NCBI GenBank assembly: GCA_030267965.1
Contig: BRYA01000140.1
Coordinates: 9,125 to 66,042 of the forward strand
DNA: 56,918 nt
Reading direction: 5' to 3'
Source of the DNA: Triparma columacea
Taxonomy: Eukaryota > Sar > Bolidophyceae > Parmales > Triparmaceae
This document shows, piece by piece, positions 20,373-29,152 of this stretch. Each line of letters opens with the position of its first letter. Positions within the stretch are counted from its first letter, which is position 1. The notes beneath the pieces are model-generated. The model made no database searches, had not been told where the DNA came from, and was given only the letters and a program-made list of their open reading frames with translations. The translations under genes and the position numbers were made by a program.

Positions 20373-22628
20373 ATGCCTCAAACAGCAGTATATTATGGCA
20401 CAGACGAGACAGGGAGCTTCAAAGACGATCGTGAGCTCACAGAAGTGACTTTTGCACAAGGAGTGACGTCGATTGCCGATCAAACCTTCAGGGGATGCTC
20501 CTCCCTCACAGCCATCACCATTCCGGACGGAGTGACGACAATTGGCGTTGGCGCCTTCTGGGGATGCTCCTCCCTCACGGCCATCACCATCCCAATTGGA
20601 GTGACGACAATTTACATTGGCGCCTTCAAGGAATGCTCCTCCCTCACGGCCATCACCATCCCGGACGGAGTGACGTCGATTGGAAATTGCGTCTTCTTCA
20701 GATGCTCCTCCCTCGCAGCCATCATAATCCCGGACTCTGTGAGGACAATTGGAAATTGCGCCTTCTCTGGATGCTCCTCCCTCGCAGCCATCACAATCCC
20801 TGACGGATTGACGTCAATTGGCAAATCCGCCTTCGCGGGATGCTCCTCCCTCACGGCCATCACCATCCCGGACGGAGTGACAACGATTGGCGATGGCGCC
20901 TTCCAGGAATGCTCCTCCCTCACTGCTATCACCATCCCGGACTCAGTGACTACGATTGGCAACGACGCCTTCAGGGAATGCTCCTCCCTCACAGCCATCA
21001 CCATCCCAGACGGAGTGACGACAATTGGCGTTGCCGCCTTCTACGGATGCTCCTCCCTCGCTGCCATTACAATCCCAGACGGAGTGACGTCGATTGGCAA
21101 TTACGCTATCAGGGGATGCTCCTCCCTCACAGCCATCACCATCCCGGACGGAGCCACTTCGATTGGTCGATGCGCCTTCTCTGAATGCTCCTCCCTCGCA
21201 GCCATCACAATCCCGGACTCAGTGACAACGATTGGCGAATGCGCCTTCTACGGATGCTCGTCCCTCGCTGCCATCATAATCCCGGACGGAGTGACGTCGA
21301 TTGGCAATTACGCTATCAGGGGATGCTCCTCCCTCACAGCCATCAAAATCCCGGACGGAGCGACGTCGATTGGTCAATGCGCCTTCTCTGAATGCTCCTC
21401 CCTCGCAGCCATCATAATCCCGGACTCTGTGAGGACAATTGGCAATCACGCCTTCTCTGGATGCTCCTCCCTCACGGCCATCACCCTCCCGGACGGAATG
21501 ACGATGATTGGTGATACCGTCTTCTCCGGATGCTCCTCCCTCACGGCCGTCACCATCCCGGACGGAGTGACAACGATTGGCGATGGCGCCTTCCAGGAAT
21601 GCTCCTCCCTCAGTGCTATCACACTCCCGGACTCAGTGACAACGATTGGCGAATGCGCCTTCTTCGGATGCTCCTCCCTCGCAGCCATCACCATCCCGGA
21701 CGGAGTGACAATGATTGGTGTAACCGTCTTCCATGGATGCTCCTCCCTCACGGCCATTACAATCCCGGATGGAGTGACAATGATTTGCATTGGCGCCTTC
21801 AACGGATGCTCCTCCCTCACTGCTATCACCATCCCGGACGGAGTGACAACGATTGGCGAATACGCCTTCGAAGACTGCTCCTCCCTCACGGCCATCACCA
21901 TCCCGGATGGAGTGACGATAATTGGCGTTCACGCCTTCCAGGAATGCTCCTCTCTCACGGCCATCACCATCCCGGACGGAGTGACAATGATTAATGAATA
22001 TGCCTTCAGAGGATGCTCCTCCCTCACGGCCATCACCATCCCAATTGGAGTGACGATGATTGGCAAATTCGCCTTCTTGGGATGCTCCTCCTTGACGGCC
22101 ATCACTATCCCGGACGGAGTGATGACAATTGGCAATGGCGCCTTCTGCAGATGTTCCTCCCTCACGGCCATCACAATCCCAGACGGAGTGACAACAATTG
22201 ACATTGCCGCCTTCGCTAGATGCTCCTCCCTCACGGCCATCACCATCCCGGACTCTGTGACGACGATTGGCAATCGTGCCTTCAGAGATTGCTCCGCCTT
22301 GACGAAACTCATTCTATCTCCTGCTGTTTCCATCGGTGAAGACTGCTTCGAAGACTGCACTGCCCTAATCGCTGCCGCTGCCGACCAAAATATGCCGACT
22401 GTCGAGGACCTCCTCCATTATAGGTGGCACCGCAATGTCGCTGTGATCGAACGCGTCAACGCTCTCCTGTGCCTCAAGGGAACCTGGGATCACGTGGAGG
22501 ATCCACCCAGGAGATCGGCTAGGAAGCGGAAGCGAGTGGACGGAGTTGAAGCCCCGGCGCTAAGGGTAACTCCGGCACGTGAGAAGATTCCGAAAGTTTT
22601 GTGGAGAGTCATTCTGGAGTTTCTGTAA
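20373..22628 (+). CDS. BspA-type leucine-rich-repeat protein 2, 26 repeats
   Basis: Start chosen at ATG 20373 because MPQTAVYYGTDETGSFKDD is the head conserved in all three copies; the open frame runs further upstream but that sequence is promoter-like in its relatives. 751 aa: a 42-residue head, exactly 26 repeats of 23 residues (20499-22292) and the 111-residue tail with the basic cluster RRSARKRKRVDG. Several repeats use SSLAAI in place of SSLTAI, and a variant YAIRGC appears twice. The tail is nearly identical to those of genes 1 and 3. This is the longest of the three copies. Same inferred role: intracellular binding scaffold of unknown target. Confidence 0.85.
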   Translation: MPQTAVYYGTDETGSFKDDRELTEVTFAQGVTSIADQTFRGCSSLTAITIPDGVTTIGVGAFWGCSSLTAITIPIGVTTIYIGAFKECSSLTAITIPDGVTSIGNCVFFRCSSLAAIIIPDSVRTIGNCAFSGCSSLAAITIPDGLTSIGKSAFAGCSSLTAITIPDGVTTIGDGAFQECSSLTAITIPDSVTTIGNDAFRECSSLTAITIPDGVTTIGVAAFYGCSSLAAITIPDGVTSIGNYAIRGCSSLTAITIPDGATSIGRCAFSECSSLAAITIPDSVTTIGECAFYGCSSLAAIIIPDGVTSIGNYAIRGCSSLTAIKIPDGATSIGQCAFSECSSLAAIIIPDSVRTIGNHAFSGCSSLTAITLPDGMTMIGDTVFSGCSSLTAVTIPDGVTTIGDGAFQECSSLSAITLPDSVTTIGECAFFGCSSLAAITIPDGVTMIGVTVFHGCSSLTAITIPDGVTMICIGAFNGCSSLTAITIPDGVTTIGEYAFEDCSSLTAITIPDGVTIIGVHAFQECSSLTAITIPDGVTMINEYAFRGCSSLTAITIPIGVTMIGKFAFLGCSSLTAITIPDGVMTIGNGAFCRCSSLTAITIPDGVTTIDIAAFARCSSLTAITIPDSVTTIGNRAFRDCSALTKLILSPAVSIGEDCFEDCTALIAAAADQNMPTVEDLLHYRWHRNVAVIERVNALLCLKGTWDHVEDPPRRSARKRKRVDGVEAPALRVTPAREKIPKVLWRVILEFL
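20499..22292 (+). repeat. 69-bp coding tandem repeat, 26 units
   Basis: 26 x 69 = 1794 bases, no indels. A block containing TTGGCAATTACGCTATCAGG occurs at about 21094 and again at 21301, 207 bases (three units) apart. Confidence 0.93.
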
Positions 22629-23160
22629 CTTGTTGTTGTTGTTAACAATCGGGTCATAATACTAGATGATGATGATATACGTTTAAACTTGTTATTGTTA
22701 AATCAAATGTTCAATTATTTTATGACTGAGACCACAATCTGTTTTGGCAAAGGAAAATCTTATCGAAAGAAAGGTAAGGCGGGATAATAATGAGTTGTTA
22801 ATGCTTTCACCAGTTATAATTTGTCCTATCGTTGTTTTTTATCTCCTATTCACCTCCAAGTTCAAGTTATTTCCCCCTCTCCCCTCAATCGCGGTCGACT
22901 CTGAGATTCATTGGGTTTGGATTATTCGTCTCATAGACTAGATAATACTACTTTTGGCCATGTTTTCGATGTTATTAGTACCATATTGGGGCTACTATGG
23001 GGTAGAAAACCGCCATTGACGCCACAATGGCACGTCCTTGAGGGTCTCACCATCCCTCTCCCTTGTTCTTACTCCATCACACCACACTAACCCTCCTGAA
23101 CCTGTCAATAATGTAGGAATTCGAAATCCTCCTCAACCCCCGGACTCTCCCCTTCCCAAA
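22629..23160. other. Spacer and upstream region of LRR gene 3
   Basis: Starts with the shared 3' flank of the LRR genes. From about 22730 it holds the shared upstream block, and 23041-23160 almost exactly matches the 120 bases before gene 2. Nothing else recognised. Confidence 0.75.
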
Positions 23161-24795
23161 ATGCCCCAAACAGCAGTATACTATGGCACAGACGAGACAG
23201 GGAGCTTCAAAGACGATCGTGAGCTCACAGAAGTGACTTTTGCACAAGGAGTGACGTCGATTGCCGATGAAACCTTCCACGGATGCTCCTCCCTCACGGC
23301 CATTACCATCCCGGATGGAGTGACGACGATTGGCTATAGAGCCTTCAGAGGATGCTCCTCCCTCACGGCCATTACCATCCCAGATGGAGTGACAACAATT
23401 GGAAAATCCGCCTTCGCGGGATGCTCCTCCCTCACGGCCATCACACTCCCGGACTCAGTGACGAAGATTAGCAGAAGCGCCTTCTACGGATGCTCCTCCC
23501 TCGCTGCCATCACGCTCCCGGACGGAGTGACAACGATTTGCGTTAACGCCTTCTACGGATGCTCCTCCCTCACGGCCATTACCATCCCTGAGGGAGTGAC
23601 GACGATTAACAACTGGGCCTTCGACGGATGCTCCTCCCTCACGGCCATCACCATCCCGGACGGAGTGACAACGATTGGCATTGCCGCCTTCCAGCAATGC
23701 TCCTCCCTCACGGCCATCGCCATCCCGGACGGAGTGACAACGATTGGCGAAAACGCCTTCTACGAATGCTCCTCCCTCACTGCCATCACTATCCCGGACG
23801 GAGTGACAATGATTTGCATTGGCGCCTTCAACGGATGCTCCTCCCTCACTGCTATCACCATCCCGGACGGAGTGACAACGATTGGCGAATACGCCTTCGA
23901 AGACTGCTCCTCCCTCACTGCCATCACACTCCCGGACTCAGTGACGAAGATTAGCAGAAGCGCCTTCTACGGATGCTCCTCCCTCGCTGCCATCACGCTC
24001 CCGGACGGAGTGACAACGATTTGCGTTAACGCCTTCTACGGATGCTCCTCCCTCACGGCCATTACCATCCCAGACGGAGTGACGACAATTGGCGAACGCG
24101 CCTTCTGGGGATGCTCCTCCCTGACGGCCATCACAATCCCAGACGGAGTGACAACGATTGGCAGAAGCGCCTTCAACGGATGCTCCTCCCTCGCAGCCAT
24201 CACAATCCCGGATGGAGTGACAATGATTGGTATTTACGCCTTCTACGGATGCTCCTCCCTCGCAGCCATCACAATCCCAGAAGGAGTGACGTCGATTGGC
24301 AAACGCGCCTTCGATGATTGCTCCTCCCTCGCAGCCATCACTATCCCGGACGGAGTGACAACGATTGGCGAACGCGCCTTCTACGAATGCTCCTCCCTCA
24401 CGGCCATCAGCATCCCAGACGGAGTAACGACGATTGGCGATGAAGCCTTCAGAGATTGCTCCGCCCTAACGAAACTCATTCTATCTCCTGCTGTTTCCAT
24501 CGGTGAACACTGCTTCGAAGACTGCACTGCCCTAATCACTGCCGCTGCCGATCAAAATATGTCCACTGTCGAGGACCTTCTCCATCATAGGTGGCACCGC
24601 AATGTCGCTGTGATCGAACGCGTCAACGCTCTCCTGTGCCTCAAGGGAACCTGGGATCACGTGGAGGATCCACCCAGGAGATCGGCTAGGAAGCGGAAGC
24701 GAGTGGACGGAGTTGAAGCCCCGGCGCTAAGGGTAACTCCGGCACGTGAGAAGATGCCGAAAGTTTTGTGGAGGGTAATTCTTGAGTTTCTGTAA
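23161..24795 (+). CDS. BspA-type leucine-rich-repeat protein 3, 17 repeats
   Basis: ATG 23161 is homologous to the starts of copies 1 and 2. 544 aa: a 42-residue head, exactly 17 repeats of 23 residues (23287-24459) and the 111-residue tail. A two-repeat block (VTKISRSAFYGC then VTTICVNAFYGC) occurs twice, 483 bases or seven units apart. Another block (VTMICIGAFNGC then VTTIGEYAFEDC) also occurs in gene 2. The tail again has RRSARKRKRVDG and ends ILEFL. Same inferred location and role as its neighbours. Confidence 0.85.
   Translation: MPQTAVYYGTDETGSFKDDRELTEVTFAQGVTSIADETFHGCSSLTAITIPDGVTTIGYRAFRGCSSLTAITIPDGVTTIGKSAFAGCSSLTAITLPDSVTKISRSAFYGCSSLAAITLPDGVTTICVNAFYGCSSLTAITIPEGVTTINNWAFDGCSSLTAITIPDGVTTIGIAAFQQCSSLTAIAIPDGVTTIGENAFYECSSLTAITIPDGVTMICIGAFNGCSSLTAITIPDGVTTIGEYAFEDCSSLTAITLPDSVTKISRSAFYGCSSLAAITLPDGVTTICVNAFYGCSSLTAITIPDGVTTIGERAFWGCSSLTAITIPDGVTTIGRSAFNGCSSLAAITIPDGVTMIGIYAFYGCSSLAAITIPEGVTSIGKRAFDDCSSLAAITIPDGVTTIGERAFYECSSLTAISIPDGVTTIGDEAFRDCSALTKLILSPAVSIGEHCFEDCTALITAAADQNMSTVEDLLHHRWHRNVAVIERVNALLCLKGTWDHVEDPPRRSARKRKRVDGVEAPALRVTPAREKMPKVLWRVILEFL
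23287..24459 (+). repeat. 69-bp coding tandem repeat, 17 units
   Basis: 17 x 69 = 1173 bases, in register throughout. Blocks are duplicated internally and shared with LRR gene 2. Confidence 0.93.
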
Positions 24796-24831
24796 ATCGT
24801 TGTTGTTAAATCATGTTTTATCTGAGATGAA

Positions 24832-24925
24832 CCTGCCTTTGAAAGTCGCAAAACAAAAATGCTAAGGGGAAAATCATTCTACGAGATTTGTCATGTTTTC
24901 GAAACAATCTCTCTAAATTACCTTC
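24832..24925 (+). repeat. Diverged remnant of the Psb31-copy 3' flank
   Basis: ACCTGCCTTTGAAA, AAGGGGA, GTTTTCGAA and AATCTCTCTAAATTAC appear here in the same order as in 15099-15172 and 17322-17396. The similarity is partial, so this is a suggestion. Confidence 0.45.
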
Positions 24926-24931
24926 CCATAT

Positions 24932-26639
24932 TCACTTTCCCATTTTCTTGTTTTCCTCCCTCCCTTTCTTGACGGCCTTTTGCATAATATCCTTCAAGTC
25001 CTGGTTACCTGCTTCCTCCTTAAGTCCCTCCCACGCCGCTTCCGCCGCCGCCTGGTATCTCCCTAGCGCCATTCTTGCCGTTGCCAGCCTGTGGTGTCCC
25101 TTGTTCCATTCCGGCCTTGCCGCCCGTACGACGGCAGCGTCTGGGAGGGCGAGGAGGGGTGACTTTTGCTTGAGGTAGCAGGCGCACCTGTTGCTGTAGT
25201 AGGTGGGGTCCGTCGGATCCAAGGATATCGCCCTCGTGTAATGAACGGCCGCCTCGGAGTACTTTCCGGCCCCGAACTCCTTGTTACCCATCTCCTTAGC
25301 CGCCCGAGCCTCCTCCTTGTCAGAGTCCGTTACCTCCCCCTTGCTCTCTACTGCCTTCCTCCACTCCTCGACCGCCTTGACCTCCTCCTCCCACACGACC
25401 TCTTCCTCTTCTCCCTCATCCCCCCCCTTCTTCTTCTTCCCCCCCTCAGCCTCCTCTGGTTTGCTCCTAACCCTCCCGTCGCTCTTAGCTTTAAGTTCCC
25501 CGTACTTAACCTCCCATCCCTCCCCCTCCCCAGTAGCTTCGAGTATAACCCTAACGCACTCCCTATACTCCTGCCCCGCCGCCAGTTCAGCCGGCGTCTC
25601 CCCGTCGTCATTAACGACCATCATAGCCTTCCTCCCCGTTTCTATCTTTGCCATCGCCTTAAGCGTCCCTACCATCCCGTTGTCCGCCGCTATGTGTGCT
25701 ACGCTTATTCCCCCCCCCAGTAAAACCCCAACGTCCGCGCCTCCCCCCACAAGCTCTGAAGCCACCCCGTCTAGGCCTCCAGCGGCTGCTGTTATTAGGG
25801 GTGGTAGACCGTTCCTGTCCTTCGCGTTGGCAGTATCGGGATCGGCCTCTAGGAGGAGCTTTACTATACCCGGTGCGTCTGGGTGGGGGCTCCCCGAAGC
25901 CCAGTGGAGGGGTGTACCGGCCTCGCTAAGGGAGTGGAGGGTGGACTTCGAAGAGGGAGAGGTTAGGAGGAGCTGAACGGCTTGGAGGAGACCTGAACCA
26001 GAAGCGTAGTGGAGGGAGGTGGCGCCGGAATTGCAGGGGAGGGGAATCGAGGCGGATAGGGAGAGGAGGGTGGTAAGGAGGAAGGGGAGAGAGGTTGCGG
26101 GGACTGAGGGAGGGGGGAGGTTCATGCAGAGACACATTAAGGGGGTGATTCCTAAAAGAGGTTGGGGAAGAGAAACGAGGTGAGAAGGGAAAGTAAAGTG
26201 AAGTGAAGTGAAGTGAAGCAAAAGCGAACAACCCAACAACCCAACAACCCAATAACCCAACATATCAGCAACCCCTTTGACACCAAGCCCCCGCAAACGC
26301 AACCAAACATTTCCCCCACCTCGCTCGCCGCCTTCTCCCCCACACACAAACCCTACACCCACCTTTCTCGTCCTTCCCATTAACGAATCTATCCTTGTCC
26401 TCCTTCTTAACCTTCTCCTGTTCAATCAGTTCCTTTATCCAAACCACTACATCCTTGGCCCAATTCTGAGCCGCAAAGTGTAAGACAGTTCTCTCCCTGC
26501 CGTCCTTAAACTGCGTAAGAGCCTCGAAGGTGGACGTCTCGAGGTTGACGTATGGGTGAATAGCCTTCATGCAACCTGGGACATTGTTGTTTGAAGCAGA
26601 TTCGAACAAGGATTTTAGAGCTGACCTGTCGCGGGACAT
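24932..26639 (-). CDS. Ankyrin-repeat plus TPR co-chaperone-like protein
   Basis: Exon 1 is 26363-26639 and exon 2 is 24932-26103 on the complement (482 aa). The junction phase fits a CAG acceptor at 26104, but the 30 residues after it look like pyrimidine-tract translation, so the true acceptor may be nearer 26025. Ankyrin repeats: RTVLHFAAQNWAKDVVVWI, ATSLHYASGSGLLQAVQLLL, GTPLHWASG and GLPPLITAAAGGLDGVASEL. A Lys/Glu-rich linker follows. The C-terminal three-TPR domain has the carboxylate-clamp pattern seen in HOP and other Hsp70/Hsp90 co-chaperones: KEMGNKEF (K, N), YSNRCACY (N) and WNKGHHRLATA (K, R). Inferred role: cytosolic adaptor linking an ankyrin-bound client to an EEVD-ended chaperone. 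Confidence 0.82.
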
Positions 26640-27025
26640 TGCAGCTTGTCTGAATATATAAGGAGAGCGAAGGCGAGTTGAGAACGAAAGGGAATGAGAG
26701 CGTGGTAAGCAGCAAATTATTGCAAGGGAACTATTGGCGACAGATGACCTGGGCCAGTTATCAAGCTGAGCGAATCGCGGGGGATTTTCATTGCAATTAG
26801 GATGATGTACGCATACTTACTTCTGCTCTCCTGTCTTCAAACCCGACATTTTTCAATTCTGAGAAATGAATGAGGCTTTTGTTCTTTGCTAAAGTGTGGT
26901 CTCAGGGCAGGGATTTATTTCTGCATTTATTTCATTGTGTGGCCCGTCCAGGGTTAAAATGAAATAAAGAACTTCGTTCCCCAATCCGTTTCCAGTTGAA
27001 AAGTACACTAGCTAAGTTTTGACAT
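26640..27025. other. Intergenic region
   Basis: Holds the expected promoter of the ankyrin-TPR gene and the 3' side of the membrane-protein gene that stops at 27026. No ORF or repeat of note. Confidence 0.5.
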
Positions 27026-28926
27026 TCATCGATCCTCCTCTTCTCCACCTCCATCCCCACCTGCCGTCTGCGTCGCAAATATTTCCGCCAAGGAGCTTCG
27101 TCGCCTCTGTTCTATTATCTTTTTCACGTTATTCTTCCGGAGCCTTACGAGGATCTCTGGGTCGGTCACGAAATCATCAGGTATGATGGATCGCTTATGA
27201 TCGTTGAACCACTCTGGAGGTTCTTCCAACCACACAGGCAGCCTCTCGTTCATCCACGCCTTAACCTCTGCGCTAATCTTGTGCTCCCACTTGTGCCTAT
27301 TGCTCTCGAAAATCGTAAATCTCTGTTCGTCTTCCTTGTTCTTGGTGAAATCCTCTTGAGTGCATTCATTACCTGTCTTCGTGCTGATGAAGGTATGCAG
27401 GTACTCTCTCTTCACCGACACTAGTAGAGTCGCGTAAGACACGACCACCCCAGCACATGCAACCACCATGATTGTGACCACGGTGCTCTCCTCCAATCCG
27501 CTCTCTTCTCCTCCGACAATCTGATTATCCTCGCCCAACTCAACGTCCTCGTCTGTAATGACATCGTTGACTTCCTTCTTATACTGCAGCGCTGCAACAA
27601 CACCCATGACTACAGTCAAACTTAAACTGAAAGTGAAATACGCACCACCAACCTCCCTAGGATGTCGAAATTGGACAACAGCGGTCCAGTCGACAATGAC
27701 CTTGACTATCCAACGATTCATCCACGAAACGAACACTCCGAAGCCACCGTATATAGGTGTCCAATACCAAAGATCTCGCCTCAGCCCTTTGATGACGAAG
27801 TAAACGAGAAGCTCTCCTCCCATCAGCGTTGCCACCTCTGAAATCCCGCCCTTGATGTAGAAAAGAATACACGCAAAGCTGCGCGTAAGCAGGTTGAAAG
27901 CCGAAAGGAAGTACAGCGAAGCGAAAACCTTCACCTTACCCTTCACATTGCTCGGAATATACCCGTAAAATGATGGCTTATACTTCCGCTGCTCCTTACC
28001 CAAATCCCAATCCCATGACGTGATTGCCGACGTGAAAGCGGCCGTCAAGATGCAGAACGCAAATGAGAAGAGCGCGCTCCTGGTAGGCTTCGACTCAGAC
28101 ATCAATAGCGCCGACAGTTGGATCAGCGTCCCAGGAATAGCCTCTGCCACCAATTCCATACTCTTATTAGCCGTCAACTCAGCCTGTGCATTCACCGCCT
28201 GTCCCTCCTCGTGTGCTTTTCCACTTGCAACGCGCCATGCGTCAACCCCTGGCTTCACAAGAGACCAGACCAAAAACTGCTCCTTTAACTGTCTCTGCCA
28301 CGGCTTCGCTCTATTCTGAGCGAATGTAGCAATCGCTTGTAAAGTGAGGTTGGTCAAGAGACTCCCAAGGGACGCCCATGCAAACACCCACAAGCTCCTT
28401 GTCTGAAAGTACTGCACGATCATCATAATGTCCGTAACCATATCTCCTATACTCAACAACGCTGCGAAGAAAAGCTTAGCCTTGGCTAGCTTCTGCTTAT
28501 CCCCGAGCACTAATTTAATGACTTTTCCGTGCATTTTATTGAAGTTCTTTACCACCTCGCTCAGCTCCCTCATGCAAGGATAACACTCCAGGAACTTCTC
28601 AGCAGCGTCCAACTCCGACAGTTCCTGTCTCAGGAAGTACAGCTCCCTTCAGCAAGTATCTTCAGGTCGCCCGTCGTCAGATCGCTCAAGTCAGTTTCAC
28701 AAACTGGCTGCTTAGCAGGGACGGTCCTAACGTTCATGAGCTCATCCAAGTATCCACATATGACTTCGGCGTTATCTTGCAGTTTTACCTTCATGGTCCC
28801 AGTGCGTCGTGGGAGTGAGGGGTAATTTTTACCCACTTCTTCATTACGGAGGGTATTTTGTTTCATAACGGGTGATGTATGTTCGTTAAAGTCGCCGGAG
28901 GGGTCAGATTTGGGAACGATTTTCAT
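27026..28926 (-). pseudogene. Polytopic membrane protein, XK-related-like, split by an apparent frameshift
   Basis: The complement frame from ATG 28926 reads MKIVPKSDPSGDFNEH through LTTGDLKILAEG and stops at about 28630. A second frame, entered near 28650, continues as ELYFLRQELSELDAAEKF for about 530 residues to 27026. The helix runs on smoothly if one base is missing at the GGG at 28645-28647, and no GT/AG intron fits. The long part has about eight hydrophobic spans. Its first, LFFAALLSIGDMVTDIMMIV, followed by QYF, resembles the D..TD start of XK-related proteins (scramblase-associated family); that link is tentative. The C-terminal tail is cytosolic-looking and basic (VKKIIEQRRRSSLAE). 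It may be an intact gene with an assembly error or a recent null allele. Confidence 0.6.
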
Positions 28927-29152
28927 CTGCTCTCGTTAAATAGAAGTTACTTCTCGAATTGAAAAAGGCCGGAAACGGAATTCGACGTCACTCAGGAATT
29001 CCCAAATCGTAAATTAATTACCGAGGTATGAAATCAACTTAATTAATTAAATAGTATGCGCTTTTTCCTATCTCACAGATTAAAAGTTTAGTTGTCGTCT
29101 TGTCTTGTGTTTCAGACATGACTGTCCCCCTCCCAACAACCGCTAAGCTCGC

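Noticed and set aside
18021..22360. Long antisense ORFs through the LRR arrays (MVMAVREEH-type repeats)
   Set aside because: A 69-bp repeat with no stop in a frame leaves that frame open for the whole array. These are mirror images of the coding repeats, without own start or tail.
18031..24459. CRISPR-like or satellite array
   Set aside because: Repeats are 69 bp with no distinct spacers, in one long coding frame with a clear LRR pattern.
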